Assembly (NCBI RefSeq): GCF_001642795.1
Contig: NZ_LKEH01000043.1
Coordinates: forward strand, 97,806 to 143,929
Origin: Pseudomonas viridiflava
GTDB lineage: Bacteria > Pseudomonadota > Gammaproteobacteria > Pseudomonadales > Pseudomonadaceae
Reading direction: 5' to 3'
Length of the DNA: 46,124 bases
Positions 16,411 through 25,044 of this stretch are shown here, in pieces. The position numbers and the translations under genes are program-made. The stretch's first letter is position 1. The number at the start of each line of letters is the position of its first letter. The notes below the pieces were generated by a model. It was not told the DNA's origin. It made no database searches and saw nothing but the letters and a program-made list of their open reading frames with translations.

Positions 16411-17295
16411 TCATTCCCCGGCAAATGGCACAAGCGAATCCAGCAGCCATGAACCGGCCGGGCCCAGACTGCGTTGGAACGACCAGATCACATCCACGGC
16501 CGAACGACGCGGCCAGCCGGATACGTTGAGTTCCTTGAGCAACCCGCCCGAATAGCGCGACACCAGCCAGCGCGGCAACGCCGACCAGCCGAAGCCGAAT
16601 GCGGCCATGTCCATCAGCAGCAGGTAATTGGGCGCCGACCAGTGTCTATGGCCGCTGGTGGGCAGGTCATCGGTGGGTATGCTTTGCTCGACCAGCGTGT
16701 TGAGGCGCAGCGCCCGATAGCGCGCCAGTTGCTGATAATCGACCCGTTCCAGCGCCGCCAGCGGATGCTTGTGCGACACGAACAGACCGAAGTCGGCGCA
16801 TTCATCGATGGTCGCATGGCCGATTTCGGGCGGGTAACTGGACTGCGCCGAGAGCAGCCCCAGCGATGCCCTTCCCGACTGCACCAGACTGATCGCATCG
16901 CCATGCTCGGCAAACACGCATTCCATCTCCAACTCCGGGAAGCGCTGGTCCAGCTCGGCCATCAACCGCTCGAAATCGGCAAACTGGTTGGCGTCCGACA
17001 GCACCAGCGTGAGCCTGGGTTCGACGCCCTCGACCAGTCTCCCTGCGGCCCGACGCAAGCGGTCGGCAGCGCACAACACGTCATCGACCCGACCCAGCAT
17101 CACCTTGCCTGCTTCGGTCAGCACCGGCTGACGTGACGAGCGATCAAACAGCTCAAGACCCAGATCGATCTCCAGTCGGGCAATCGCTTCGCTGATCGTC
17201 GACTGACTCTTGCCCAGACGGCGAGCCGCCGCACTGAACGAGCCCAGCGCGGCGATCTGGGCGAAGGCTTCAAGCGCTTCGGGTGAATAACTCAT
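16411..17295 (-). CDS. LysR-family transcriptional regulator
   Basis: This is a LysR-type regulator of 294 residues, family length. The N-terminal winged helix-turn-helix reads GSFSAAARRLGKSQSTISEA (residues 17-36), ending in a typical LFDRSSRQPVLTEAG. The remainder is the substrate-binding co-inducer domain. The ATG at 17295 follows AGAGGT. It is transcribed away from the PACE-type efflux gene and shares with it a 99-base region holding an ATCGGT-ttt-ACCGAT palindrome, so it most likely controls that gene and itself. The effector is not predictable. It precedes the PAAR gene on the same strand by 120 bases but belongs functionally to the divergent pair. Confidence 0.9.
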   Translation of the reverse strand: MSYSPEALEAFAQIAALGSFSAAARRLGKSQSTISEAIARLEIDLGLELFDRSSRQPVLTEAGKVMLGRVDDVLCAADRLRRAAGRLVEGVEPRLTLVLSDANQFADFERLMAELDQRFPELEMECVFAEHGDAISLVQSGRASLGLLSAQSSYPPEIGHATIDECADFGLFVSHKHPLAALERVDYQQLARYRALRLNTLVEQSIPTDDLPTSGHRHWSAPNYLLLMDMAAFGFGWSALPRWLVSRYSGGLLKELNVSGWPRRSAVDVIWSFQRSLGPAGSWLLDSLVPFAGE

Positions 17296-17306
17296 GGACG
17301 ACCTCT

Positions 17307-17361
17307 ATCGGTTTTACCGATGGTAATGATTTTCAGCTTAACGCAAAGACCGATGATAATG
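17307..17361. promoter_or_regulatory. Operator-like repeats between lysR and the PACE gene
   Basis: ATCGGT-ttt-ACCGAT (17307-17321) is a perfect palindrome just before the lysR ATG, of the size of a LysR recognition site. Its right half continues as ACCGATGGTAATG (17316-17328) and is repeated with 12 of 13 matches as ACCGATGATAATG (17349-17361). The repeats are exactly 33 bases apart, about three helical turns. This fits a LysR tetramer binding a recognition site and an activation site. Confidence 0.65.
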
Positions 17362-17394
17362 CTGTCACGAATGAGCACAAAGGACCGACGCGTC

Positions 17395-17877
17395 ATGAGC
17401 CGCACTCTCACCAACACCCCTGAACAGACTCAGGTACCGAACAAATCCCTCAGGGAGCGTATCCTGCACGCCGGCCTGTTCGAGTTGGGCGGTGTGATTC
17501 TGGTCGCCCCGCTGCTGGCCTGGCTAATGAACCACTCGCTGACCATGATGGGCGCGATGACGGTCATGATCTCCACCGTCGCCATGCTCTGGAACATGGT
17601 TTACAACGCGCTGTTCGACCGTCTGCGCGCCCGGTTCGGGTTTGCCATGAGCCTGATGACGCGTGCGCTGCATGCATTGGGTTTCGAGGGCGGTCTGATT
17701 CTGGCGGTCGTCCCGCTGGCCGCCTGGTGGCTGTCGATCAGCCTGTTCGAAGCGTTCGTACTCGATATTGGTCTGCTGCTGATGTTCCTGCCCTACACCA
17801 TGCTGTTCAACTGGGCCTATGACAAAGTGCGCGAGCGGGTTATGCAAAGACGTCTGTCGAAATGCGAGGCGGTTTGA
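17395..17877 (+). CDS. PACE-family (AceI-like) efflux protein
   Basis: The 160-residue integral membrane protein is made of two tandem bacterial transmembrane pair domains, about residues 20-82 and 90-152. Each has two helices and ends in a similar Asn/Asp-rich turn (WNMVYNALFDRLRARF and FNWAYDKVRERVMQRR). This is the architecture of the proteobacterial antimicrobial compound efflux family, whose AceI member exports biocides such as chlorhexidine with proton exchange; physiological substrates may be short diamines. The ATG at 17395 follows AAAGGA with a 10-base spacer. Upstream in-frame ATGs lack binding sites and would put the operator repeats inside the gene. It is divergent from a LysR gene, as AceI genes often are. 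Confidence 0.9.
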   Translation: MSRTLTNTPEQTQVPNKSLRERILHAGLFELGGVILVAPLLAWLMNHSLTMMGAMTVMISTVAMLWNMVYNALFDRLRARFGFAMSLMTRALHALGFEGGLILAVVPLAAWWLSISLFEAFVLDIGLLLMFLPYTMLFNWAYDKVRERVMQRRLSKCEAV

Positions 17878-17991
17878 GGGCGGGTCATCCATCAAGCCCA
17901 GAGATGCACCGGATAAGGATTTCTGGTTGGATTAACGCCTCGTATCTGAAGCACACTGTCAGGCCATGACAACGGCAAAGGACCCGCAACA

Positions 17992-18825
17992 ATGGCGACT
18001 GAAATACTCAAACTGGCTGCGTTCAGCGATGGGGATAAAGGCGGTAACCCGGCTGGGGTATGGATTGGCGATGCGCTGCCTGACGATCATGTCATGCAGC
18101 AGATTGCCGCCGAGGTCGGTTTCTCCGAAACCGCATTTGCCGCGCCTGTAGAAGGTGGCTGGCGAGTGCGTTATTTTTCGCCGCTGGCCGAAGTGCCATT
18201 CTGCGGTCACGCCACCATCGCCCTTGGCGCTGCACTGGCCGCTCAGCAAGGCGACGGGGTGTTCAACCTCACGCTCAATCACGCACAGATCACCGTCGAA
18301 GGTCATGCCCTGGGCTCGCTGACATCGGCAGCGCTGCAGTCGCCTGCCACGCACAGCACGCCGGTCAGTACGGAACTGCTGGACGAAGCACTGGCACTGT
18401 TCGGTTACAGCCATGACGATCTGGACGCTCGCATTCCGCCTGCCTACATCAATGGCGGAGCGGGACATCTGATTCTGGCGTTGAACAGCCGGGCGACGCT
18501 CAAGGCCATGCAGTACGACCAGCAGGCCGGGCATGACCTGATGGTCCGCGAAAGCTGGGCCACAATTCTGCTGGCGTATGCCGAAAGCGAGCAGTTTTTC
18601 CATACCCGTAACCCGTTTGCCTTCGGCGGCGTATACGAAGACCCGGCAACCGGCGCGGCCACGGCGGCACTGGCGGGCTATCTGCGTGACATCGGCTGGC
18701 CACACGGCGGGATGATCGACATTCTGCAGGGCGAGGACATGGGCAGCCGTTCGCGCCTGCGCGCCGAGATACCGCAGCAGACCGGCAGTTCGATCCGCGT
18801 GTCGGGCATGGCGCGCAGGCTCTGA
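17992..18825 (+). CDS. PhzF-family isomerase/epimerase-like protein
   Basis: The 277-residue product shows the PhzF fold signatures: GNPAGVW (residues 18-24), the catalytic Glu in GFSETAF (E46), FCGHATIALG (about 75-84) and the mirror motif EDPATGAATAALAGYL near 220-235. PhzF proper isomerises trans-2,3-dihydro-3-hydroxyanthranilate in phenazine synthesis. No other phenazine gene is here, so this is a stand-alone homologue of unknown substrate. The ATG at 17992 follows AAAGGA. It ends 3 bases from the stop of the convergent MFS gene. Confidence 0.9.
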   Translation: MATEILKLAAFSDGDKGGNPAGVWIGDALPDDHVMQQIAAEVGFSETAFAAPVEGGWRVRYFSPLAEVPFCGHATIALGAALAAQQGDGVFNLTLNHAQITVEGHALGSLTSAALQSPATHSTPVSTELLDEALALFGYSHDDLDARIPPAYINGGAGHLILALNSRATLKAMQYDQQAGHDLMVRESWATILLAYAESEQFFHTRNPFAFGGVYEDPATGAATAALAGYLRDIGWPHGGMIDILQGEDMGSRSRLRAEIPQQTGSSIRVSGMARRL

Positions 18826-18828
18826 GGC

Positions 18829-19980
18829 TCAGGTCCTCAATTTGCTCCCGCCGATCGCCACGCCCAGGAGCATCACGGCGACGATCATGAAAGCGATTTC
18901 AAGGCTGCTGACATGGGCGATGAAGCCGATGGCAGCAGGCCCGATCAGAATCCCGGCGTAACCCACGGTGGTGATTGCCGGGATTGCCACGCTTTCCGGC
19001 ATGCTTTTCTGCCGACCAACCGCGCTGTAACACACCGGCACGATGTTCGAGCAGCCTGCGCCGACCAGTGCATACCCCAGCAACGCCGCTTCCCAGGCCG
19101 GAATCAATGTGGCCACGGCCAGACCTGCCGCTGCGCACAATCCGCCAAGGATAATCACTCGGTTGGAACCGACCCGGCGCACGATCGCATCGCCGAACAG
19201 CCGTCCCAGCGTCATGGTCGCGGCGAACACCGCATAGCCCAGTCCGGCGTAGGAAGCCTCGACACCGCGCAACGACGTCAGGAACACCGCGCTCCAGTCC
19301 AGCATTGCACCTTCGGCCAGAAACACCGTGAAGCACAGCAGCCCGATGAACAGCACCACGCCATGCGGGATTGCGAACGCCGGGCCGTCAGAGCGGCTGC
19401 CATACGACAACAGATTGGGGGCGGCCTTCGCCAGTGCCAGCAGCGTCAGCGCGACTACGATCAGCATCGACGCGAACGGCGAAATGCCCAGACTGAGCAG
19501 GCCACTGACACCGGCCGCGCCGACGATACCGCCCAGACTGAACAGGCCGTGAAAACCCGACATCATGGTCCTGCCGCTGGCCCGCTCGACAATTACCGCC
19601 TGCACATTGGCCGTACAGTCCACGCCGCCCATACTGGCTCCGAACAGAAACAGCACAGCGATCAATAACGGCAGACTCGATACGGTCGCCAGCAGCGGCA
19701 AACACAGACAGATCAATAGCGTCGAGATAACCAGCAGACGCCGACAACCGAATCGCGCGGCCAGCGCCCCGGCCAGCGGCATGGCGATGATGGAACCCAC
19801 GCCCAGGCACAACAGCAACAGGCCGAGCGTGCCCTCATCAAGCCCCATCCGCTGTTTGGCATAAGGCACCAGTGGTGCCCACGAAGCGACGCTGAAACCG
19901 GCAATGAAAAACGCAATACGCGTCGAAGACTGTTCGGCCCGCGCCTTGGCATCCTGGGCTACGGTGCTGAAAGAGGTCAT
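18829..19980 (-). CDS. MFS transporter (YbjJ-like)
   Basis: The protein of 383 residues is a major facilitator with about 12 hydrophobic segments. The first loop has the shape of the family signature (LAARFGCRRLLV), and the second half contains a matching LFGDAIVRRVGSNRVI. The short N-terminus and overall pattern resemble the YbjJ group of MFS proteins, whose substrates are not established. The ATG at 19980 is preceded by AAGGAGC. It is convergent with the PhzF gene. No neighbour hints at a substrate. Confidence 0.87.
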   Translation of the reverse strand: MTSFSTVAQDAKARAEQSSTRIAFFIAGFSVASWAPLVPYAKQRMGLDEGTLGLLLLCLGVGSIIAMPLAGALAARFGCRRLLVISTLLICLCLPLLATVSSLPLLIAVLFLFGASMGGVDCTANVQAVIVERASGRTMMSGFHGLFSLGGIVGAAGVSGLLSLGISPFASMLIVVALTLLALAKAAPNLLSYGSRSDGPAFAIPHGVVLFIGLLCFTVFLAEGAMLDWSAVFLTSLRGVEASYAGLGYAVFAATMTLGRLFGDAIVRRVGSNRVIILGGLCAAAGLAVATLIPAWEAALLGYALVGAGCSNIVPVCYSAVGRQKSMPESVAIPAITTVGYAGILIGPAAIGFIAHVSSLEIAFMIVAVMLLGVAIGGSKLRT

Positions 19981-20322
19981 GCATGCTCCTTGTTGAGGCC
20001 GGATGCCGTCAGCGCAGGTGACGATCCGGCAAAGCCGGGTTGACTGATGGTTTACAGCGCAAGTACAGGTCTGAAAATTATTGCCCTGCGCCCTTGAAAG
20101 TTAAAATCGTTGTTGATCATGAACCTCGATAATTGCAGACGCCTTTACATTCAGGTCCAGAGGTGCAGAGGTCCTTTGACCTGTGGCCCCGCCTTGCCAT
20201 GCCGGGAACATGGATCTAGATTCAGTTTCGCACGTAATCGGTGCAAGAGTCTGCCGCAACGGCTTCGGCATAAGGCATCAGATACGCCATGGAACGCCCT
20301 GTTATTCAAGGAAAAGTGATTT
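19981..20322. other. Intergenic region, MFS gene / nudK
   Basis: This stretch lies between divergent genes and must contain two promoters. It includes an A/T-rich part around 20070-20125 (GAAAATTATTG, TTGAAAGTTAAAATCG) that would suit a promoter, but no spaced -35/-10 pair is convincing. A possible leader peptide starts at 20323. No other gene is supported. Confidence 0.4.
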
Positions 20323-20376
20323 ATGAACCGTTCGTCACAACCACTGCCCGTCATTAATACGGGAGCCAGACCATGA
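20323..20376 (+). CDS. Possible 17-residue leader peptide overlapping the nudK start
   Basis: ATG at 20323 follows AAGGA (20308-20312) at a 10-base spacing and opens a 17-codon frame (MNRSSQPLPVINTGARP). Its TGA (20374-20376) overlaps the nudK ATG (20373-20375) as ATGA. This is the layout of translational coupling. The peptide has no attenuator-like codon run. A competing 21-codon frame starts at 20291, so it may be chance. Confidence 0.3.
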   Translation: MNRSSQPLPVINTGARP

Positions 20377-20969
20377 CCCATCCAGTCGCTACAAAGGACC
20401 GTGTACGCATCAAACAGGTCGAGGTGCTGTCGGACAACTGGTACGTATTGCGCAAGACGACCTATGACTTCCTCGGCCGCGACGGTACCTGGAGCACGCT
20501 GAGCCGTGAAACCTATGACCGCGGCAACGGCGCGACCATCCTGCTCTACAGCAGACTGAAACAGACCATCGTGCTGACTCGGCAATTCAGGTTCCCCGCG
20601 TTCGTCAACGAGCACGACGGCATGCTCATCGAAACCTGCGCAGGCCTGCTTGATCGTGATGATCCTCACACCTGTATCCGCAAGGAGACCCAGGAAGAGA
20701 CCGGCTATCGCATTCAGGAAGTGCGCAAGGTGTTCGAAGCCTTCATGAGCCCGGGATCGGTCACCGAGCGACTGTATTTCTTCGTCGGAGAATATTTCGA
20801 TGAAGACAAACGCAGTGCCGGCGGCGGCCTGCAGGACGAAGGCGAAGAGATTGAGGTGCTGGAACTGCCTCTGGACGAGGCGCTGGCCATGATCGACACC
20901 GGAGAAATCTGCGATGGTAAAACCATCATGTTGCTGCAGTACGCCAAACTGCATCGACTGCTGGATTAG
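20373..20969 (+). CDS. nudK: Nudix hydrolase, NudK-type (GDP-mannose / nucleotide-sugar pyrophosphatase)
   Basis: This Nudix pyrophosphatase of 198 residues is the length of NudK, which cleaves GDP-mannose and related nucleotide sugars to the monophosphate and sugar phosphate. The Nudix box lies at 91-112 (GLLDRDDPHTCIRKETQEET followed by GY), with metal-binding Glu residues in QEETG. The spacing departs slightly from the canonical box, as in other NudK proteins, and Asp replaces the first Glu. Upstream DRGNGATILLYSRLKQTIVL and RQFRFPAFVNEHDGMLIETCAGL (in part) fit the ADP-ribose pyrophosphatase-like subgroup. The ATG at 20373 follows GGGAG and overlaps a possible leader peptide. Substrate preference is inferred from family resemblance. 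Confidence 0.85.
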   Translation: MTHPVATKDRVRIKQVEVLSDNWYVLRKTTYDFLGRDGTWSTLSRETYDRGNGATILLYSRLKQTIVLTRQFRFPAFVNEHDGMLIETCAGLLDRDDPHTCIRKETQEETGYRIQEVRKVFEAFMSPGSVTERLYFFVGEYFDEDKRSAGGGLQDEGEEIEVLELPLDEALAMIDTGEICDGKTIMLLQYAKLHRLLD

Positions 20970-21099
20970 CGTCGCCGCTGACATCAACGGCGTGATAGTC
21001 CCTCTGCACTGAAGCTTTTTATTCGCCCGCACACTAAACTGGCAGCCGTTTGCCCCAAACCGGGGCAGAGCGTCTTATTGATAGACCCAAGAGGCCGCT

Positions 21100-21984
21100 G
21101 TGTACAAAGGTGTCGTGCTGTCGGTTCTGGCTTCAGTGCTGTTCGGGGTCATGTATTTCTATACCTCGCTGATGAAGCCACTGGACGGCCAGGAAATCTT
21201 CGGCTGGCGAATGCTGCTGACCGTGCCCTGCGCCACGCTGTTCATGCTGATCAGTGGCGACTGGAAGCTGGTGCGTGCACTCGCCGCCAGACTGCGCCAA
21301 CAGCCAGCGCTGTTCTTCGGGCTGATGTTGTCGTCGGTGCTGCTGGGCGCACAGCTGCTGATTTTCATGTGGGCACCGCTGCATGGTCGCAGCCTCGAAG
21401 TCTCGCTGGGCTATTTCCTGCTGCCGCTGAGCATGATTCTCACCGGCCGCGTTGTGTACGGCGAACACCTGTCCTATCTGCAGAAGATCGCGGCAGCCTT
21501 TGCGACGATCGGCGTCGGCCACGAGCTGTGGCGACTGGGCAGTTTCTCGTGGGAAACGCTGCTGGTCGCCGGGGGTTATCCGCTGTATTTCGTGCTGCGG
21601 CGCAGGCTCAAGACCGATAACCTGGGCGGGCTGTGGTTCGACATGCTGTTCATGCTGCCCATCGGCCTGTGGTTCATCGCCAACGGGCATCCGCTCGCGA
21701 TCCAGCAGACGCCCATTCTCTATCTGTTGATTCCGGTGCTGGGCATCATCAGTGCCTCGGCGCTGGTCAGTTACATCATCGCCAGTCGTCTGCTGCCGTT
21801 CAGTCTGTTCGGGCTGCTCAGCTACGTCGAGCCGGTGCTGCTGGTGGGCGTTGCGCTGCTGCTGGGCGAAAGCATCAGCCGTGACGAAATGCTCACCTAC
21901 ATACCCATCTGGATCGCGGTGGGCGTGCTGATTCTGGAAGGCGCCAAACACATGCTGGCCCAGCGCCGGCGGGATGCGGCCTGA
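21100..21984 (+). CDS. rarD: EamA-family transporter RarD
   Basis: This drug/metabolite-superfamily protein has about ten transmembrane helices in two EamA repeats over 294 residues. It has RarD features: YKGVVLSVLASVLFGVMYFY at the N-terminus, EIFGWRMLLTVP, LEVSLGYFLLPLSMILTGR and the C-terminal LSYVEPVLLVGVALLLGE. RarD proteins are annotated as chloramphenicol-sensitivity permeases, but their natural substrate is unknown. Translation starts at GTG (21100) behind AAGAGG, spacing 5. It ends 3 bases from the stop of the convergent ATPase gene. Confidence 0.86.
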   Translation: MYKGVVLSVLASVLFGVMYFYTSLMKPLDGQEIFGWRMLLTVPCATLFMLISGDWKLVRALAARLRQQPALFFGLMLSSVLLGAQLLIFMWAPLHGRSLEVSLGYFLLPLSMILTGRVVYGEHLSYLQKIAAAFATIGVGHELWRLGSFSWETLLVAGGYPLYFVLRRRLKTDNLGGLWFDMLFMLPIGLWFIANGHPLAIQQTPILYLLIPVLGIISASALVSYIIASRLLPFSLFGLLSYVEPVLLVGVALLLGESISRDEMLTYIPIWIAVGVLILEGAKHMLAQRRRDAA

Positions 21985-21987
21985 GCC

Positions 21988-23103
21988 TCAGTGCTCGGTG
22001 AAACGCTCCAGTTGCATCTCCTGAAGGCGGCTCAGGGTGCGGCGGAACGCGAATGACAGGTAGCCTTCGGTGTACAACGCATCCATCGCCACCTGCGCTT
22101 CGACATACAACGGAATGCGCCGGTCGTAGCACTCGTCCACCAGCGCAATGAAGCGCCGCACGCCGTCGTCGTGAGGTGACAACTGCGGCAATTCGCGGTC
22201 CCCCGCCGCCACCTGCTCAACACCATCCTCGGTGCCACGGGCGATTTTCGATTCGCGTTGCGCTGCGCTCAGGGACGGCACTTCGCTGATCAGGATCACC
22301 GAAAATCGGTCGCACAGGGCAATGAAGTCCATCGCCGCCAGCGGTTGTTCGCACAGGTCCCGATAACGGCACCACACCGCCGTGTCGGAATGCTGAACCA
22401 CATTGATGCTGCGATAGCCGAGCATGACTTGAGAATCGTGGATCGGCTGCCCGGCGCTGAGCGTGTCGAAAATCCCTTGCAGGGCGCTGGGACGTCCGGC
22501 TTCGGCCACCCAGTAACGCTGGTGCAACTGGCCGGGATGCAGACGATGGTCCTCGCCGCCGTCGACCGCGACGACGTTCATGTATTTCTGGATGGCGATG
22601 ATCGCAGGCATGAAGCGCTCACGGTTGTGACCGTGACTGTACAGTTGCTCCGGCGGCTGATTGGAGGTGCAGACCAGCACCACGCCTTCTTCGAACATGA
22701 CCTGCAACAGGCCACCGAGAATCACGGCATCGCCGATGTCGGTGACGAACAGCTCGTCGAAGCACATCACCCGGACTTCGCGCGCCAGCTCTTTCGCCAC
22801 CACGGTCAGCGGATGCGGTGTGCCGATCAGCTCGAACATGCGCTTGTGCACCCAGCGCATGAAGTGATGAAAATGCTGACGCCGGGCCGGAACGCTCAGG
22901 CTTTCGAAGAAACGGTCCATGAGCCAGGTCTTGCCGCGCCCGACCGGCCCCCAGAGATAAACACCCTGCGCCCGGCCACGCCCTTCGGCCAGCGCCAGGT
23001 AGCAGGCCTGAAGCTGACGGGCCGCCTGCAACTGCGCCTCATCGGGCTGAAAACCACGCTGGACCGCACGTTCGTAGGCATCCAGAGGAGACACGGCACT
23101 CAT
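21988..23103 (-). CDS. AFG1/ZapE-family P-loop ATPase
   Basis: The protein has 371 residues with Walker A GPVGRGKT (52-59) and a Walker B-like VMCFDELFVTDIGDA, both diagnostic for the AFG1-like ATPases that include bacterial ZapE, an FtsZ-associated cell-division factor. The middle has LVCTSNQPPEQLY and the sensor region, and the end has FRRTLSRLQEM. In the pseudomonads I know, the zapE orthologue lies beside the ribosomal rplM-rpsI genes, which are absent here. This may therefore be a second, divergent family member, and I leave the symbol blank. It is followed by a 3-base gap to rarD (convergent) and lies 47 bases downstream of the SulP gene on the same strand. Confidence 0.85.
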   Translation of the reverse strand: MSAVSPLDAYERAVQRGFQPDEAQLQAARQLQACYLALAEGRGRAQGVYLWGPVGRGKTWLMDRFFESLSVPARRQHFHHFMRWVHKRMFELIGTPHPLTVVAKELAREVRVMCFDELFVTDIGDAVILGGLLQVMFEEGVVLVCTSNQPPEQLYSHGHNRERFMPAIIAIQKYMNVVAVDGGEDHRLHPGQLHQRYWVAEAGRPSALQGIFDTLSAGQPIHDSQVMLGYRSINVVQHSDTAVWCRYRDLCEQPLAAMDFIALCDRFSVILISEVPSLSAAQRESKIARGTEDGVEQVAAGDRELPQLSPHDDGVRRFIALVDECYDRRIPLYVEAQVAMDALYTEGYLSFAFRRTLSRLQEMQLERFTEH

Positions 23104-23150
23104 CGATCACGCACCTTCGACAACAGGAAAGACACTCAGCATATACAGGT

Positions 23151-24596
23151 TCAGGCGTGCTGCACGCCCGCACGTTTGAGCAGCCGTTTGCAGCGCTCGG
23201 ACAGATGCACCACACGCAGATGCTTGCCCGCCTTGGCATAGCGCTCGCGCAGAGTCTTGAGCGCAGCGATGGCCGAATAGTCGACGAAGCTCAGGTGACG
23301 GCAGTCCAGCGTGACCTGCGCCGGGTCTTCGGCCGGGTTGAACTGGTCAAGAAAGGGTGTAGCCGAGGCGAAGAACAGCGTGCCGTGCAGGTGGTAGATC
23401 TTGCTGCCGTCGGCTTCGACATGGCTGTCGGCGTATAGCTCACGAGCCTGTTGCCAGGCGAAGTTGATCGCAGCGATGACAATGCCGAACAGCACGGCCG
23501 TCGCCAGATCGGTCAGCACCGTCACGACGGTCACGGCAATGATCGCCAGCACGTCGTTCACCGGAACCTTGCGCAGCACGCGCAGCGAGGCCCAGGCGAA
23601 GGTCTGCTGGGCCACCACGAACATGACACCGACCAGCGCCGCCAAGGGAATGCGCTCGATCAGCGGCGACAGAAACAGCACGAACATCAGAATCATCATG
23701 CCCGCGACAATCCCGGACACCCTGCCCCGTCCGCCGGAGCTGAGGTTGATGACGGTCTGGCCGATCATCGCGCAGCCGCCCATGCCGCCGAACGCACCCG
23801 ACACCATGTTCGCCGCGCCCAGCGCCACGCATTCGCGGTCCGGATAGCCTCGGGTTTCGGTGATTTCGTCCGTCAGGTTGAGGGTCAGCAGGGTTTCCAG
23901 CAGGCCGACCAGCGCCATCAGGATCGCGTACGGCGCGATGATGCGCAGGGTGTCCAGATTCCACGGAATGTCCGGCAGGTTGAACATCGGCAAACCACCC
24001 GCGATGTGGGCCATGTCGCCGAGCGTCCGGGTCGGCAGATCAAGGAAATACACCGCCAGGCCGACGCCGAGAATCGCGACCAGCGCAGGCGGCACGGCGC
24101 GGGTCACACGCGGCAGCACATAGACCACGGCCATGGTCAGCGCGACCAGCCCCAGCATCACGTACAGCGGCGTCCCACTCAGCCAGGCTTCGCCGACCTT
24201 GAAATGCTCCAGCTGGGCCATGGCGATGACGATGGCCAGGCCGTTGACGAAGCCGAGCATCACCGGATAGGGCACCAGCCGCACGAGCTTGCCAAGGCGC
24301 AAGACGCCGAACAGGATCATCAACAGGCCGCCCAGCAATACCGTCGCCAGCAAATACTGAACGCCCTGCTGCACCACCAGCGCCACGATGACCACGGCCA
24401 TCGACCCCGCAGCCCCGGAGACCATTCCCGGTCGCCCGCCGAACAGCGCCGTCAGCGTGCAGATGATGAACGCCCCATACAGGCCCATCAGCGGATTGAG
24501 GTGCGCCACCAGCGCAAAGGCGATGCACTCGGGCACCAGCGCGAAGGATGTGGTGAGCCCTGCCAGGACTTCGGCGCGTAGACGGATTGTTTTCAT
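23151..24596 (-). CDS. SulP-family anion permease with STAS domain
   Basis: This inner-membrane anion transporter has 481 residues. About residues 1-390 are membrane-spanning with the SulP hallmark near the N-terminus (LTTSFALVPECIAFALVAHL) and GGMGGCAMIGQTVINLSSGGRGRVSG (in part) in the middle. About residues 395-481 form a cytoplasmic STAS domain (LHGTLFFASATPFLDQFNP, LDCRHLSFVDYSAIAAL). Members move sulfate, bicarbonate or dicarboxylates, and the substrate cannot be read from sequence. The ATG at 24596 is the start of clear homology (MKTIRLRAEVLAGLTT). No carbonic anhydrase or sulfur gene is next to it. Confidence 0.91.
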   Translation of the reverse strand: MKTIRLRAEVLAGLTTSFALVPECIAFALVAHLNPLMGLYGAFIICTLTALFGGRPGMVSGAAGSMAVVIVALVVQQGVQYLLATVLLGGLLMILFGVLRLGKLVRLVPYPVMLGFVNGLAIVIAMAQLEHFKVGEAWLSGTPLYVMLGLVALTMAVVYVLPRVTRAVPPALVAILGVGLAVYFLDLPTRTLGDMAHIAGGLPMFNLPDIPWNLDTLRIIAPYAILMALVGLLETLLTLNLTDEITETRGYPDRECVALGAANMVSGAFGGMGGCAMIGQTVINLSSGGRGRVSGIVAGMMILMFVLFLSPLIERIPLAALVGVMFVVAQQTFAWASLRVLRKVPVNDVLAIIAVTVVTVLTDLATAVLFGIVIAAINFAWQQARELYADSHVEADGSKIYHLHGTLFFASATPFLDQFNPAEDPAQVTLDCRHLSFVDYSAIAALKTLRERYAKAGKHLRVVHLSERCKRLLKRAGVQHA

Positions 24597-24694
24597 GACT
24601 GACCTGAACGACGTCTGCGGAACAGCCCGCAGCGGTGCGAAAAAGGGGGCATGTTACGCAAACACGTCTTTATCGGCCACTGCTGCAAGGGTTC

Positions 24695-24712
24695 AGCCTG
24701 ACCCTTCAGGCT
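24695..24712 (-). terminator. Hairpin downstream of the citMHS-atuA operon
   Basis: Arms AGCCTGA (24695-24701) and TCAGGCT (24706-24712) with a four-base loop lie 8 bases beyond the stop of the last operon gene (24721, minus strand) and upstream of the SulP gene. The position fits a terminator, but no T-run follows. Confidence 0.42.
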
Positions 24713-24720
24713 CAGACACG

Positions 24721-25044
24721 TCAGGCGATTTCGATGTCCAGCAACGCAGCACCCAGCGCCTTGCCATGGGCGTCCAGTGCCAGTGACCGGGTCACTCCGC
24801 CGCGCAGCACGCCGGGGATCACGAAGTTCAGGGCATGCACATTGGGCAGCTCGTAACGCCGAATCGGCCCGGCTTGCGGGTCGAGCAACTGCGAGAAGTA
24901 CGCCGTCACCCGATCAACGGTCAGCGCCTGACACAACCTCGCGTAGTCTTCTGCACGGTAAGCGATGACCGAGATGTTGGAGGTATCGCCCTTGTCGCCG
25001 GTCCGCGAGTGGGCCACTTCTCTAAGTCTGATGGGAACACTCAT
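24721..25044 (-). CDS. AtuA C-terminal-domain protein (stand-alone)
   Basis: The 107-residue product resembles the C-terminal extension of AtuA-type proteins: it opens IRLREVAHSRTGDKGDTSNI, continues with VTAYFSQLL, and contains LNFVIPGVLRGGVTRSL. In many bacteria this domain is fused to the end of the DUF1446/AtuA protein; here it is a separate gene whose ATG overlaps the atuA stop by 4 bases (ATGA), so the two are surely co-translated and probably form one complex. There are no membrane segments. The reaction is not known with certainty for this branch. Confidence 0.82.
   Translation of the reverse strand: MSVPIRLREVAHSRTGDKGDTSNISVIAYRAEDYARLCQALTVDRVTAYFSQLLDPQAGPIRRYELPNVHALNFVIPGVLRGGVTRSLALDAHGKALGAALLDIEIA

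Noticed and set aside
23451..24581. Long + strand open frame opposite the SulP gene
   Set aside because: The translation is mostly Gln, Arg, His and Asp, typical of the complement of membrane-protein codons.
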